Of a DNA stretch of 33,163 nucleotides, positions 7,248 to 15,503 are shown piece after piece. The notes beneath the pieces are model-generated. The model saw only the letters and a list, made by a program, of their open reading frames with translations, did not search any database and was not told the DNA's origin. Where the stretch lies: the NCBI GenBank assembly GCA_900544205.1, contig UQUG01000015.1, forward strand, positions 1 to 33,163, read 5' to 3'. Both the position numbers and the translations under genes were made by a program. This stretch comes from an uncultured Collinsella sp. (GTDB lineage: Bacteria; Actinomycetota; Coriobacteriia; Coriobacteriales; Coriobacteriaceae). Positions within the stretch are counted from its first letter, which is position 1, and each line of letters begins with the position of its first letter.

Positions 7248-7898
7248 ATGATCAAGGCTGTAATTTTTGACATGGACGGAACGCTGATCGATACCGAACG
7301 TTTGGACATGAGGGCGTGGAAGGTGGGCGCTTCCGAGCTGGGGATCGCGATTGATGATGCGCTGACCCATCAGTTTATCGGCCGTTCGATGGCCGATGTC
7401 AAGGACATCCTTGAGGCGCATTACGGCAAGGGCGAAACCGTCGAGGCGCTCTATGCCCGCAACATTGAGCTTCACAACGAGATGGCCAAGACCGACTTGG
7501 AGCTAAAGGCAGGCGCTGCTGAGTGCATAGACGAGTTACTGGTTGCGGGCTGTCACGTGGGCCTTGCGACGTCGTCGCGCCGCGTTGCGGCCGAGCGCAA
7601 CCTTAAGACGGTCGGCCTCTTTGACAAGTTTGAAACGGTGACCTTCGGCGAGGACGTCGAGCGCGGCAAGCCCGACCCCGAGATCTATCTGCTCGCCTGC
7701 GAGCGCGCGGGCTTTGCCCCCGAAGAGTGTGCCGTGGTCGAGGACTCTCGCAACGGTTGCGTCTCGGGTATCACGGCCGGCTGCCATGTCTTTGCCGTGC
7801 CCGATATCGTGCCGCTGCCGCAGGACGTGGTGGATGGCTGCGAAGCCGTGCTCGACACACTGTTCGATCTGACGGCGGCGGTCAAGGCCGTGCGCTAA
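7248..7898 (+). CDS. HAD-superfamily hydrolase, beta-phosphoglucomutase/sugar phosphatase type (copy 1)
   Basis: A 216-residue HAD hydrolase with a helical C1 cap. Motif I is DMDGT (D8 nucleophile, D10 acid/base), motif II lies in ATSS, motif III is the Lys in GKPDPE and motif IV is the EDS acidic pair. The cap is between motifs I and II. Related enzymes dephosphorylate sugar phosphates or interconvert beta-glucose phosphates; the substrate is not readable from the sequence. The ATG at 7248 has AAGGGG upstream, and the long upstream in-frame extension runs through the promoter and was rejected. It is a duplicate of the gene at 9180-9830: same length, a nearly identical last third and a matching control region, with larE inserted between them on the other strand. 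Confidence 0.92.
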   Translation: MIKAVIFDMDGTLIDTERLDMRAWKVGASELGIAIDDALTHQFIGRSMADVKDILEAHYGKGETVEALYARNIELHNEMAKTDLELKAGAAECIDELLVAGCHVGLATSSRRVAAERNLKTVGLFDKFETVTFGEDVERGKPDPEIYLLACERAGFAPEECAVVEDSRNGCVSGITAGCHVFAVPDIVPLPQDVVDGCEAVLDTLFDLTAAVKAVR

Positions 7899-7906
7899 AG
7901 GTATAG

Positions 7907-7933
7907 GTTACGCCGTTTTAAAAACGGCGTAAC
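7907..7933. repeat. Perfect 13-bp palindrome after HAD copy 1
   Basis: GTTACGCCGTTTT (7907-7919) and AAAACGGCGTAAC (7921-7933) are exact reverse complements around a single A. There is no T-run after it, so it is not a classical terminator, though it may stall RNA polymerase. Confidence 0.6.
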
Positions 7934-7984
7934 TGCTTGGCACTGCGCAGGTTCCGGGCACGGCAATCTGACGTTCAACTCCAC

Positions 7985-8018
7985 GGGCGCGACCAAAAGG
8001 TCAGCGCCCGCTTGTTTC
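7985..8018 (+). terminator. Possible intrinsic terminator after HAD copy 1
   Basis: GGGCGCGACC (7985-7994), an AAAA loop, then GGTC-A-GCGCCC (7999-8009) with one bulged base, followed by GCTTGTTT. Confidence 0.5.
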
Positions 8019-8132
8019 ACGTCACCTTGCCGCACCCGGAGCCTGCTCGCTCACTTATGCTCAACCTGAATCGGTTAATTTGGGATGGGGCTAATTCGGG
8101 AACTATTTCACCGCAACTTATTGGGGCGTTGC

Positions 8133-9011
8133 TTATTGGTTCATCGCGCCGTGGATGTAGGGGGTTACCTGGGGGGAGATGTGGCCACAGCCTAGGTTGC
8201 GTAGAGCGTATTCGATGGCGGCAGGCAGCGGGGTTTTGCCTTCGGCATCGATCGCGGTGCCGCCGAGGGCGGCAATCTTGGCAACGTCGGCGGGCGCGGC
8301 CTCGATATGCATGCAACCGCCGACCAGGCGTGCGCGGACCTGTGACAGGTCAAGATCGTGCAGGTAATCCTCGCAGGCGCGAATCAGATTGACCTTCTCG
8401 CGCGTAAGCTCCTCGCCCGTGGGGATGCGCGTGGCAAGGCAGGCGCCAGCGGGCAGATTCCAAACGGGATAGCCCCACGTACGCAGCAGCTCGCGCTCCT
8501 CGTCCTTGGTAAAGCCGACCTCCATAAGAGGCGAGCGCACGCCGAGCTCCTCGGCAGCGCGCATGCCGGGGCGGTAGTCGCCACGGTCGCTTGCATTGCT
8601 GCCATCGATAACGGTGGGGAACCCCAGCGATTTAGCGTGGTTGACGATAGCGGTGAAGCCGGCGCGTTTGCAGTGATAGCAACGGTTGGCGTCATTGCAG
8701 GCAACCTGCGGAAGCTGGAGCTGATCGACCGAAAGGTTAAGCACCGGAAGCTTAAAATGCGGGCCTTCATCGGCCCGTCCGTCAACAGATCGCTCAAACG
8801 AAGACTGCTCGGGCGTGCCGATGAGCGGCGTGGTGAGATGGACGAGAAGGGTGCTGGCGGGCATGATGCGAGAGCAAACAGCAGCCAAAAAGCTGCTGTC
8901 GACGCCGCCGGAAAAGCCGATGGCGACGCGTCCGTATGCCAAAAGCAGCTCTTCGAGCGCTGCGAGCTTGTCCTGAAGCGCCTCTGCTGGTGCGGTGGTG
9001 TCGAAAGACAT
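8133..9011 (-). CDS. larE: ATP-dependent sacrificial sulfur transferase LarE
   Basis: A 292-residue PP-loop enzyme. The pyrophosphatase loop SGGVDS lies at 34-39. RCYHCKR and the DGSNASDRGDYRPG segment are family hallmarks. C191 in AGACLATR matches the cysteine that donates its sulfur in Lactiplantibacillus plantarum LarE. LarE adenylates and thiolates pyridinium-3,5-biscarboxylate mononucleotide while building the nickel-pincer cofactor of lactate racemase-type enzymes. No larA, larB or larC is in this window, so partners must be elsewhere or the enzyme has another acceptor. The ATG at 9011 with AGGA upstream is preferred over one at 9080, because the extra residues overlap the divergent promoter region. 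A TATAGT at 9046-9051 on the minus strand is a possible -10 box. Confidence 0.92.
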   Translation of the reverse strand: MSFDTTAPAEALQDKLAALEELLLAYGRVAIGFSGGVDSSFLAAVCSRIMPASTLLVHLTTPLIGTPEQSSFERSVDGRADEGPHFKLPVLNLSVDQLQLPQVACNDANRCYHCKRAGFTAIVNHAKSLGFPTVIDGSNASDRGDYRPGMRAAEELGVRSPLMEVGFTKDEERELLRTWGYPVWNLPAGACLATRIPTGEELTREKVNLIRACEDYLHDLDLSQVRARLVGGCMHIEAAPADVAKIAALGGTAIDAEGKTPLPAAIEYALRNLGCGHISPQVTPYIHGAMNQ

Positions 9012-9080
9012 AAAACGTTCCTTACCGTTGAGTACTCGGTCGAAAACTATAATCCTACCGAGCCGCTCGCCATAAGACAT

Positions 9081-9109
9081 CTATCTATGTAACGAAAGTG
9101 CAATATGTA
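9081..9109 (+). promoter_or_regulatory. Promoter of the second HAD gene
   Basis: CTATCT (9081-9086), a 17-bp spacer and TATGTA (9104-9109), aligned base for base with the promoter of copy 1. Confidence 0.45.
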
Positions 9110-9124
9110 TATACGTTATATACA
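9106..9124. promoter_or_regulatory. Perfect palindromic operator, second HAD gene
   Basis: TGTATATA-CGT-TATATACA is a perfect 8-bp inverted repeat around CGT. It overlaps the -10 box and is conserved with the copy at 7176-7194, although the sequence between the element and the start codon has drifted. Confidence 0.55.
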
Positions 9125-9179
9125 AGTTTGTAAAGTGCGGTAGAGTATCGGCGATGCAAGCCGATGAGGGGGGAGCGAA

Positions 9180-9830
9180 ATGATCAAGGCTGTCATTTTT
9201 GATATGGACGGAACGCTCGTGGACACCGAGCGCTTGGGTATTAAGGCATGGAAAGCGGGCGCCGTTGAGCTGGGGCTCGCGATTGATGAGGCGCTGATTC
9301 ATCAGTTCATCGGTCGCACGCTGCCCGATGTCATGGGCATTCTCGAGAAACACTACGGCAGCCACGAAACTGCCGATGCCCTCTATGTTCGTCACAAAGT
9401 AATTCGCGACGAGATGGTCAAGACCGAGCTGGAGCTTAAGGCCGGCGCTGCCGAGTGCCTGGGCGAGCTGCTGGCGGCGGGCTATCACGTGGGCCTTGCG
9501 ACGTCTTCGCGCCACGTTACCGCCGAGCGCAACCTTAAGGCGTTCGGTCTCTTTGACAAGTTTGAGACCGTGACCTGCGGTGAGGACGTCGTGCACGGCA
9601 AGCCCGATCCCGAGATGTATCTGCTTGCCTGCGAGCGCGCGGGCTTTGCTCCCGAGGAGTGCGCCGTGGTCGAGGATTCGCGCAACGGCTGTGTCTCGGG
9701 TATCACAGCCGGCTGCCATGTCTTTGCCGTTCCCGATATCGTCCCGCTGCCGCAGGACGTGGTGGACGGCTGCGACGCCGTGCTCGACACGCTGTTCGAT
9801 CTGACGGCGGCGGTCAAGGCTGTACGCTAG
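9180..9830 (+). CDS. HAD-superfamily hydrolase, beta-phosphoglucomutase/sugar phosphatase type (copy 2)
   Basis: Paralogue of the gene at 7248-7898, also 216 residues, with all HAD motifs intact (D8/D10 in DMDGT, ATSS, GKPDPE, EDS). The last 68 residues differ at a single position (Glu to Asp), while the DNA there carries many silent changes. This points to an older duplication held by selection rather than a recent copy. The cap domain (about residues 18-90) holds most of the differences, which is where HAD enzymes choose their substrate, so the two may act on different sugar phosphates. The ATG at 9180 follows a GGGGGGAG ribosome site. A terminator follows at 9870-9901. Confidence 0.92.
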   Translation: MIKAVIFDMDGTLVDTERLGIKAWKAGAVELGLAIDEALIHQFIGRTLPDVMGILEKHYGSHETADALYVRHKVIRDEMVKTELELKAGAAECLGELLAAGYHVGLATSSRHVTAERNLKAFGLFDKFETVTCGEDVVHGKPDPEMYLLACERAGFAPEECAVVEDSRNGCVSGITAGCHVFAVPDIVPLPQDVVDGCDAVLDTLFDLTAAVKAVR

Positions 9831-9869
9831 AGCTGACACACAAGCTATTTCAATCACATTTTAAAGAGC

Positions 9870-9901
9870 CGGTCATTCGCGATGTGCGGATGGCCGCTTT
9901 T
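9870..9901 (+). terminator. Intrinsic terminator of HAD copy 2
   Basis: CGGTCATTCGC (9870-9880) pairs with GCGGATGGCCG (9886-9896), including two G-U pairs, then CTTTT. Confidence 0.65.
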
Positions 9902-10012
9902 CTGTTTGTTTTGAGCATTGGCCCGATAACGCCGCATTACACGGAATGGGAAGTTAAGCCGCATAGATATGCCCAGATATCCCACCGAGCCATAAATTCA
10001 ACGAATAAGCGA

Positions 10013-11125
10013 TTACAGGTAGGCGCCGAGGTTGATGGCCGTGGCGTCGGTCTGGGTATCTGCCTGGGTGCTTGCTCGCTCTAGCAGGAACGGGCGCACG
10101 AGCTCTTGGCGATTGATGTCCTCGATGGCCGTGACCGCGGTGACGGTGCGCGCTGCAGAGCCGATGTGGACGTGCTTGGTCTTTGCCGGGGCCTTGTTCT
10201 CAATTTGCTCCATGAGCAATTGAACGCCCTTGCGGCCAATCTCGTAGCCCGGGGGCGCTACCGTAGTGAGCGGGACCGATCCGCTCCAAGCGAGTGGGTT
10301 GCCATCGCAACCTGCTACGCGTACTTGCCCGGGGACAGAGATGCCCTTGTCGACCAGTGCCGAAACGACACCCGAGGCCAGCACGTCGGTCAGACCGACG
10401 ACAAAATCGGGGCGTTCGTCGGCGGGGCGCGCGGCGATTTGGTTGCCGATACCATAGCCGTCGGCTGCCGTGTTCCACTCGCCGGCATCGATGACTTCGA
10501 TCTTGATATCGGGATACAGGGCGAGCGCCTTGTGGATGCCAAGAACGCGCAGGGTGAGCTGCATAAAGGCTGCTCGGCCCACAACGACGATATGGTGAGC
10601 GCCGCGGGCGATGGCGAGCTCGGCGATGATGCGCCCTTGGGCTTCGTTGTCGGCGGCGACATAGTAGCCGGGCTCAGAGCAGTGGATGTCCAGGTGGACG
10701 ATGGGCACGGGCATCTTGGTCATGGCCGGGTGCCAGTCGGGGGATGCCATGGGCTGAACCATGACGCCGGACATCTGCGTGCCCATAAAGTAGCGCAGGT
10801 AATGGTCTTCGAGAATGTCGTCGTTGTCGGCATTGGCGATGAGCAGATCGTAGCCGTGCTTGCGGGCCTCGTTGTGGGCGCCGCTGGCAATTTGGAGCGA
10901 GAAGCCGTGATCGAGACGGGGGAGGACCAGGCCAAAGGACTTGGTGGTGCCGCCGGCAAGTTGGCGAGCGCTTTGGTTGGGCAGGTAGCCCAGACGGTTG
11001 ATGGTCTCGTTGATGAGCTTGAGGGTCTCGGGGCGCAGCTTTTCGGGATGGTTGAGCGCGTTGGAAACCGTGCCCAACGAAACTCCAGCCTCGCGCGCGA
11101 CGTCGCTGATTTTTACCTTTGCCAT
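10013..11125 (-). CDS. LacI-family transcriptional regulator
   Basis: A 370-residue regulator. The N-terminal helix-turn-helix is typical (KISDVAREAGVSLGTVSNALN, starting at residue 4, cited in part), followed by the hinge region with RLGYLPNQSARQLAGG. The periplasmic-binding-like effector domain fills about residues 60-345. The start at 11125 has AAGGGG just upstream; the longer frame to 11356 runs through two intergenic hairpins and was rejected. The C-terminal 25 or so residues (Thr/Gln/Asp-rich) go beyond the usual LacI length of about 330-340. It is divergent from the small membrane-protein gene at 11398 and convergent with HAD copy 2. Its ligand, likely a sugar or nucleoside by family, cannot be inferred. 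Confidence 0.92.
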   Translation of the reverse strand: MAKVKISDVAREAGVSLGTVSNALNHPEKLRPETLKLINETINRLGYLPNQSARQLAGGTTKSFGLVLPRLDHGFSLQIASGAHNEARKHGYDLLIANADNDDILEDHYLRYFMGTQMSGVMVQPMASPDWHPAMTKMPVPIVHLDIHCSEPGYYVAADNEAQGRIIAELAIARGAHHIVVVGRAAFMQLTLRVLGIHKALALYPDIKIEVIDAGEWNTAADGYGIGNQIAARPADERPDFVVGLTDVLASGVVSALVDKGISVPGQVRVAGCDGNPLAWSGSVPLTTVAPPGYEIGRKGVQLLMEQIENKAPAKTKHVHIGSAARTVTAVTAIEDINRQELVRPFLLERASTQADTQTDATAINLGAYL

Positions 11126-11189
11126 AGTGGCCCCTTTGATGCGTTTCAAGTACAAGCCTGATTGTAGCATCGCCCGCCCCCGGGGTGTC

Positions 11190-11230
11190 AAAACCTGCCA
11201 ATTAGGGACAAGTTTATTTTGGCAGGTTTT
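11190..11230. repeat. GGGACAGG-family hairpin repeat
   Basis: AAAACCTGCCA (11190-11200) and TGGCAGGTTTT (11220-11230) form a perfect 11-bp stem. The loop holds GGGACA followed by AGTTTATTT. The arms match the repeats at 7098 and 21466, but the loop is inverted relative to the latter. Confidence 0.75.
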
Positions 11231-11254
11231 ATCTGGGGAAACGCCGCCGCCCAA

Positions 11255-11289
11255 ACCACCACAATGGGGACAGGCACCTTTGTGGTGGT
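11255..11289. repeat. GGGGACAGGCACC hairpin repeat
   Basis: ACCACCACAA (11255-11264) and TTGTGGTGGT (11280-11289) form a perfect stem around a loop with GGGGACAGGCACC. It is preceded by ACGCCGCCGCCCAAACC, which also precedes the hairpin at 19114. Confidence 0.75.
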
Positions 11290-11397
11290 GGGGTGTGGCT
11301 GTTGCCGTTAATGCGGCAATCCTTCTGGTCAGCGGGCGCGACGCGCGAGGATACACTGTGCCCCACTCAAATCACACCGCGAAATCGAGGAGGGCGC

Positions 11398-11904
11398 ATG
11401 GCCGCCGCAAAGGACTACCAGAGCTATCTTAAGAACAAGTGCATCGTCGGTTACGGCATCGTCAACGGCATCGTTAACGCGCTCATCTTTATGGGCATGC
11501 ACGCGGGGGACGCCGATATTACCTTTGCCGCCGGTAAGGTTGTCGAGGAGATTGCGCTGACAGGCGCCCTGCTTGGTCTCATTTTGACCTGGTGCGTGGT
11601 GCCGCTGACCAAGATGGATTTCAACAAGGGCGTTTACCCGGGCAATTCCGAAGGCTATGGTTGGCTGGCCAAGCTGCCCAAAAAGTCGATTCCCCTGTCG
11701 ATCGTCGTTGGCATCATTGCCCTTGTAGTTGCCACGCCCCTTGCATGGCTTTGCACTTTTGTGCTCCCGCTGCCGCTTTCGCGCACGGGCATGATGATCT
11801 TTAAGGGCGTTATGTGCGCTGTTGCCGGCTGTGTGAGCGGCTACGTCGTCATCGGTGCCACCACCGCGGGCGTCGACGCTGGGGAAGTCGCCGCGACTGC
11901 CTAG
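11398..11904 (+). CDS. Small membrane protein of unknown function, four predicted helices
   Basis: A 168-residue protein that I do not recognise. Four hydrophobic segments are visible, at about 19-36, 48-70, 98-124 and 132-157, with a hydrophilic loop at about 71-97 that contains DFNKGVYPGNSEGYGW. The first ten residues and the C-terminus are hydrophilic, so both ends probably lie on the same side. The ATG at 11398 has GAGGAGGG upstream, a strong ribosome site, and an in-frame extension to 11293 crosses a hairpin repeat and was rejected. TACACT at 11352-11357 may be its -10 box. It is a single-gene unit ended by a terminator and divergent from the LacI regulator, which may control it. Confidence 0.8.
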   Translation: MAAAKDYQSYLKNKCIVGYGIVNGIVNALIFMGMHAGDADITFAAGKVVEEIALTGALLGLILTWCVVPLTKMDFNKGVYPGNSEGYGWLAKLPKKSIPLSIVVGIIALVVATPLAWLCTFVLPLPLSRTGMMIFKGVMCAVAGCVSGYVVIGATTAGVDAGEVAATA

Positions 11905-11932
11905 GATTTTCCAACAATCAAACTTTCTCTTC

Positions 11933-11974
11933 AAAACGGTCGGCCCGAGCAAAGGGGTCGGCCGTTTTGCTTTT
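11933..11974 (+). terminator. Intrinsic terminator of the small membrane protein gene
   Basis: AAAACGGTCGGCCC (11933-11946) pairs with GGGTCGGCCGTTTT (11955-11968), with two G-U pairs, then GCTTTTC. Confidence 0.82.
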
Positions 11975-12013
11975 CACGAGAAAAAGCAGATGCCCTTTAG
12001 GCCCGCCGTCAGA

Positions 12014-12033
12014 ATTGCCGTATCTACGGCAAT
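12014..12033. promoter_or_regulatory. Palindromic regulator site upstream of MFS-1
   Basis: ATTGCCGTA-TC-TACGGCAAT is a perfect 9-bp inverted repeat. A possible -10 box TATATT at 12066-12071 puts its centre near -55 of the start, an activator position. Similar sites flank the regulator gene at 17367-17386 and 17451-17470. Confidence 0.6.
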
Positions 12034-12142
12034 GGCTCTGATGCCGTCCGTATTGCGCTCCAGCCTATATTTGCCTCGACAAGACGCGCGGGCTCAAAGG
12101 GGTTCAATGCCCGCGTGAAACGGAAAAGAAAGGAACCAACAC

Positions 12143-13759
12143 ATGGCTAAAGCTAAAGCTGTGGCAGAGGAGAAGGGTGCCGAGAAGTTCATGCTTCTCC
12201 CCGTTCTCGTTCTGATCCTGGCCCAGATGGGCACTTCGGGCGATAACGGCGCCCTTTCGCTCGCCGCAACCGCCCTGACGCAGGACCTCGGCGCCACCAC
12301 CGCCGACATCCAGCTCGCCAACATGGTCTACTCCCTCATGGCCGGCGCCTTTATGATCGCCGGTGGCATGATGGGTACCATCATCGGCTGGAAGAAGAAC
12401 TTCCGCATGGGCGCCCTGCTGTGCGCCGCCGGCGAGGTCGTCCTTGCCGTTTCCCCCAACATGACCGTCTTCATTTGGGGCGGCCGTACCCTCGTGGGCT
12501 TCGGCGCGTCGTTCATGATTCCCTCGGTTTTGGGCCTCGTTCCCAAGATCTATCACGGTAAGAACCGCGTGCTTGCCTTTGGCTGCATAGGCGCCGCCTC
12601 CGGCCTTTCCGCCCTGCTGCCGCTGCTGCTTTCGATCGTGCTCATGGCCGCCGGCATGCGCGTGACGTTCTTCGTCCTCGCCGCCTACTTTGTACTCGTG
12701 TTCCTGCTGTCCTTCAAGCTGCCCGAGATCGAGCAGTCCGATGAGAAGCTCAAGTTCGATGGCGTCGGCGTTGCCCTTGCCGCAACCGGCCTGTTCCTGT
12801 TCCTGGTCGGCGTGTCCCGCATCTCCGCTTGGGGCCTCGTCGAGCCCTTCCCGGCATGCCCCTTCACCATCGCCGGTATCTCCCCCTGCCTGCCCATGGC
12901 TGTCCTGGGCGTGATCATCCTCATCGTTATGATCAACGTCGAGAAGAAGGTCGAGGAGAAGAACGGCTTTGCCCTGCTGCCCCAGTCCTTCCTTAAGACC
13001 CCGCAGGTCCTCGCCGGTCTCGCCGCCTCCGCCATCACGTTCTTCTTCATGGGTGTTCAGTCCATTCTGATGGCCCCCTACCTGCAGCTCGTTGCTGGCT
13101 GGTCTCCGGCTATCGTTGGTGTGCTCTCCATCGTCGTTGGCGTTCCGACCTTCGCCTTCTCCATCGGTATCCCCAAGTTCATGCCGAAGGCTAACCCGCG
13201 TCGCGTCATCCAGGTCGGCTACCTCACCCTTGCCGCCGCCCTGATCATCATGGCGTTCTCCGTTACGCTCGACGCTGCTTCCATGCCGGGCATTCTCATT
13301 GGCTGCGTTGTTGCCGGCTCGGGCGCCGGTATCGTTTCCGCCCAGGCCAACAACGTTGTCGCCCTTGCCGTGAACGAGCGCGACGCTTCCCAGTCCGGCG
13401 GCATTCAGACCACCATGCGTAACGTTGGCCAGGCCATCGGCATTGCCCTGCTGGGTGCCGTGCTGCTCTTTGGTATCACCAACTCCGTGAAGGATGCAGC
13501 CGCTAACGATTCCCGCATTTCCGAGTCCACCGTCGCTGCTATTTCCGAGCGCAATATCGACCTCGTCTCCGATGAGAACTTCCGCACCTCTATTGAGGAC
13601 ATCGATATGAGCGATGAGGAGCGCGACGCCCTGGTCGAGATCAACGCTCAGTCCCGCTTCAACTCCACCCGTTTCGCTTACTACGTGGGCGCTGCCATCA
13701 TCGTGCTTGGCCTGGCTACCACCCCTGCTATCAAGAAGTTCTCCAAAGAGGAGGAGTAG
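12143..13759 (+). CDS. MFS transporter, DHA2-like drug/metabolite exporter (MFS-1)
   Basis: A 538-residue integral membrane protein with about 14 hydrophobic segments, the size and layout of the DHA2 (EmrB/QacA-like) group of proton antiporters. Its first half has the GGRTLVGFGAS stretch and its second half the repeated GSGAGIVSAQANN segment. A large hydrophilic loop at about 450-505, rich in Asp/Glu/Ser, precedes the last helix. The ATG at 12143 is preceded by AAAGGA. The stop is three bases before the amidohydrolase ATG, so the two form an operon. Codon use is strongly biased to C-ending codons, more so than in its paralogue at 17.5 kb, which suggests high expression. The substrate is unknown, but pairing with an amidohydrolase suggests a metabolite or amide transporter. 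An importer role cannot be excluded. Confidence 0.9.
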   Translation: MAKAKAVAEEKGAEKFMLLPVLVLILAQMGTSGDNGALSLAATALTQDLGATTADIQLANMVYSLMAGAFMIAGGMMGTIIGWKKNFRMGALLCAAGEVVLAVSPNMTVFIWGGRTLVGFGASFMIPSVLGLVPKIYHGKNRVLAFGCIGAASGLSALLPLLLSIVLMAAGMRVTFFVLAAYFVLVFLLSFKLPEIEQSDEKLKFDGVGVALAATGLFLFLVGVSRISAWGLVEPFPACPFTIAGISPCLPMAVLGVIILIVMINVEKKVEEKNGFALLPQSFLKTPQVLAGLAASAITFFFMGVQSILMAPYLQLVAGWSPAIVGVLSIVVGVPTFAFSIGIPKFMPKANPRRVIQVGYLTLAAALIIMAFSVTLDAASMPGILIGCVVAGSGAGIVSAQANNVVALAVNERDASQSGGIQTTMRNVGQAIGIALLGAVLLFGITNSVKDAAANDSRISESTVAAISERNIDLVSDENFRTSIEDIDMSDEERDALVEINAQSRFNSTRFAYYVGAAIIVLGLATTPAIKKFSKEEE

Positions 13760-13762
13760 GCC

Positions 13763-15379
13763 ATGAAGAAGCTGTACTTTAACGGCGACTTTGTTCCCAT
13801 GACGGGCGAGGGCGATACTTTTGAGGCCCTGCTGGTTGCAGACGACGGCACCATCGCGTTTACCGGCTCGCTCGAGGAGGCTCGCGCTCAGGCAGAGGAT
13901 GCCGAGGAGATTGATCTCAACGGCGCCTGCCTTATGCCCGGTCTGATTGACCCCCACAGCCACATCTCTGGCTGCACGCAGTACATCGTGGCTGCCGACC
14001 TTAACGGCGCGGCGGATTTCGATGAGATCGTCGAGCGTCTGGCTGCCTTTGCCGAGCAGCGCGGCATTGGCGAGGACGGCGTGATCATGGGTGTTTCCTA
14101 CGACCAGAATTCCCTGGCCGAGCATGAGCACCCTAACCGTCACGTGCTCGACCGCGTGAGCGAGACCATTCCGGTTATCGCCGTCCACGCTTCGAGCCAC
14201 ATGGTTGTTGCCAACACCAAGCTGCTGGAGCTTGCCGGCATTACCGCCGAGACTCCCGATCCCGAGGGCGCTCGCTACGGCCGCGAGGCCGACGGCACGC
14301 CGGACGGTTACTGCGAGGAGCCAGGCGCTATGTGGCCGGTCTTTGCCGTGATTCAGCCGCGTCAGAAGATGGACATGGACGTCATGATCGGCGAGATGCA
14401 GGACATCTACCTGGAAAACGGCATCACCACCTGCCAGGAGGGTGCTACCACCGCCGACTTCGCAGCGCTGTTCTGCGGCCTTGCGAACAAGGGCCTGCTC
14501 AAGATGGACGTCGTGAGCTATCCCATGTACGGCGAGGATGTCGACAAAATCTTGGCCGACCACGAGCCTTTTGTCTCGCAGGACTACACCGGTCACTTCC
14601 GTATCGGCGGCCTCAAGATGTTCTTTGACGGTTCTCCCCAGGGTCGTACGGCGTGGATGACCGAGCCCTACACTCCCGGCGATGAGGGCGAGGGTTACTG
14701 CGGTTATGGCACCATGACCGACAAGGCCGCGTATGACTTTATGCGCAAGGCCATCGACGGCAATCATCAGCTGCTCGCCCATACCAACGGCGATGCGGCT
14801 GCCGACCAGTACCTGCGCGTGTACAAGCGCGCGCTGGAGGATTCGCCTAATCCCGATAAAGCGAGCCTGCACCCGGTCATGATCCACTGCCAGACTGCCC
14901 GCCGCGATCAGTACGAGCAGATGGCCGAGATCAACATGATCCCGTCGATTTTCGCCAGCCATATCTGGTACTGGGCCGACGTGCATCTTAAGAACTTCGG
15001 TCCCGTGCGCGGCGGTCGCGTGTCTGCCTGCCATGACGCTCTGGAGTGCGGCCTGCCGTTTACCTTCCACACCGACACGCCGGTGCTGCGCCCCAATTTC
15101 TTTGAGGCTGTGTGGTGCGCCGCCAAGCGCGTCACCAAGGGCGGCGCTCAGCTGGACGAGAATCAGAAGATCAGCGTGTACGAGGGTCTGAAGGCCATCA
15201 CGGTCAACGGCGCTTTCCAGTATGGCGAGCTCGACCGTAAGGGCACTCTCGAGGCCGGCAAGCTGGCCGACTTCTGCATTGTCGAGAAGAACCCGCTCAA
15301 GATCGAGCTCGACGAGGTGCGCAACCTGCGCGTTCTCGAGACGGTCAAAGAGGGCGAGACTGTCTGGACGCGCAAATAG
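13763..15379 (+). CDS. YtcJ-like metal-dependent amidohydrolase (amidohydrolase family 3)
   Basis: A 538-residue cytoplasmic amidohydrolase. The N-terminal beta part ends in PGLIDPHSH, where H65 and H67 are metal ligands. GGLKMFFDGSPQGRTAWM is the hallmark of the YtcJ/N-substituted formamide deformylase group. Further likely ligands lie in AHTNGD, MIHCQ and FHTDTP. The C-terminal sandwich ends with the usual GTLEAGKLADF strand. The family hydrolyses C-N bonds of varied amides, including N-substituted formamides; the substrate here is unknown. A GAGGAGGAG ribosome site lies inside the end of the MFS-1 gene, three bases separate the two genes, and they share a promoter. A strong bidirectional terminator follows. 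Confidence 0.9.
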   Translation: MKKLYFNGDFVPMTGEGDTFEALLVADDGTIAFTGSLEEARAQAEDAEEIDLNGACLMPGLIDPHSHISGCTQYIVAADLNGAADFDEIVERLAAFAEQRGIGEDGVIMGVSYDQNSLAEHEHPNRHVLDRVSETIPVIAVHASSHMVVANTKLLELAGITAETPDPEGARYGREADGTPDGYCEEPGAMWPVFAVIQPRQKMDMDVMIGEMQDIYLENGITTCQEGATTADFAALFCGLANKGLLKMDVVSYPMYGEDVDKILADHEPFVSQDYTGHFRIGGLKMFFDGSPQGRTAWMTEPYTPGDEGEGYCGYGTMTDKAAYDFMRKAIDGNHQLLAHTNGDAAADQYLRVYKRALEDSPNPDKASLHPVMIHCQTARRDQYEQMAEINMIPSIFASHIWYWADVHLKNFGPVRGGRVSACHDALECGLPFTFHTDTPVLRPNFFEAVWCAAKRVTKGGAQLDENQKISVYEGLKAITVNGAFQYGELDRKGTLEAGKLADFCIVEKNPLKIELDEVRNLRVLETVKEGETVWTRK

Positions 15380-15409
15380 CTTTGTCATGGCATAGGCCAT
15401 AGACGCTAA

Positions 15410-15447
15410 AAAGAACCCGTGGCTGCAGGGGCGGCCACGGGTTCTTT
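15410..15447. terminator. Bidirectional terminator between amidohydrolase and regulator genes
   Basis: AAAGAACCCGTGGC (15410-15423) pairs with GCCACGGGTTCTTT (15434-15447), a perfect 14-bp stem. T-rich ends exist in both directions (TTCTTT on plus, TTTTTAG on minus), which suits the convergent genes. Confidence 0.85.
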
Positions 15448-15503
15448 GCGCTTAAGCGTATTTGAAGGCTTGCATGGGCACGCGCGATGGGCGCCCACGC
15501 CGT

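Noticed and set aside
12104..15400. 1098-codon open frame on the minus strand across MFS-1 and the amidohydrolase
   Set aside because: It lies opposite two recognisable genes with ribosome sites and family motifs, and its product is low-complexity His/Gly/Asp-rich. It arises from their C-ending codon bias.
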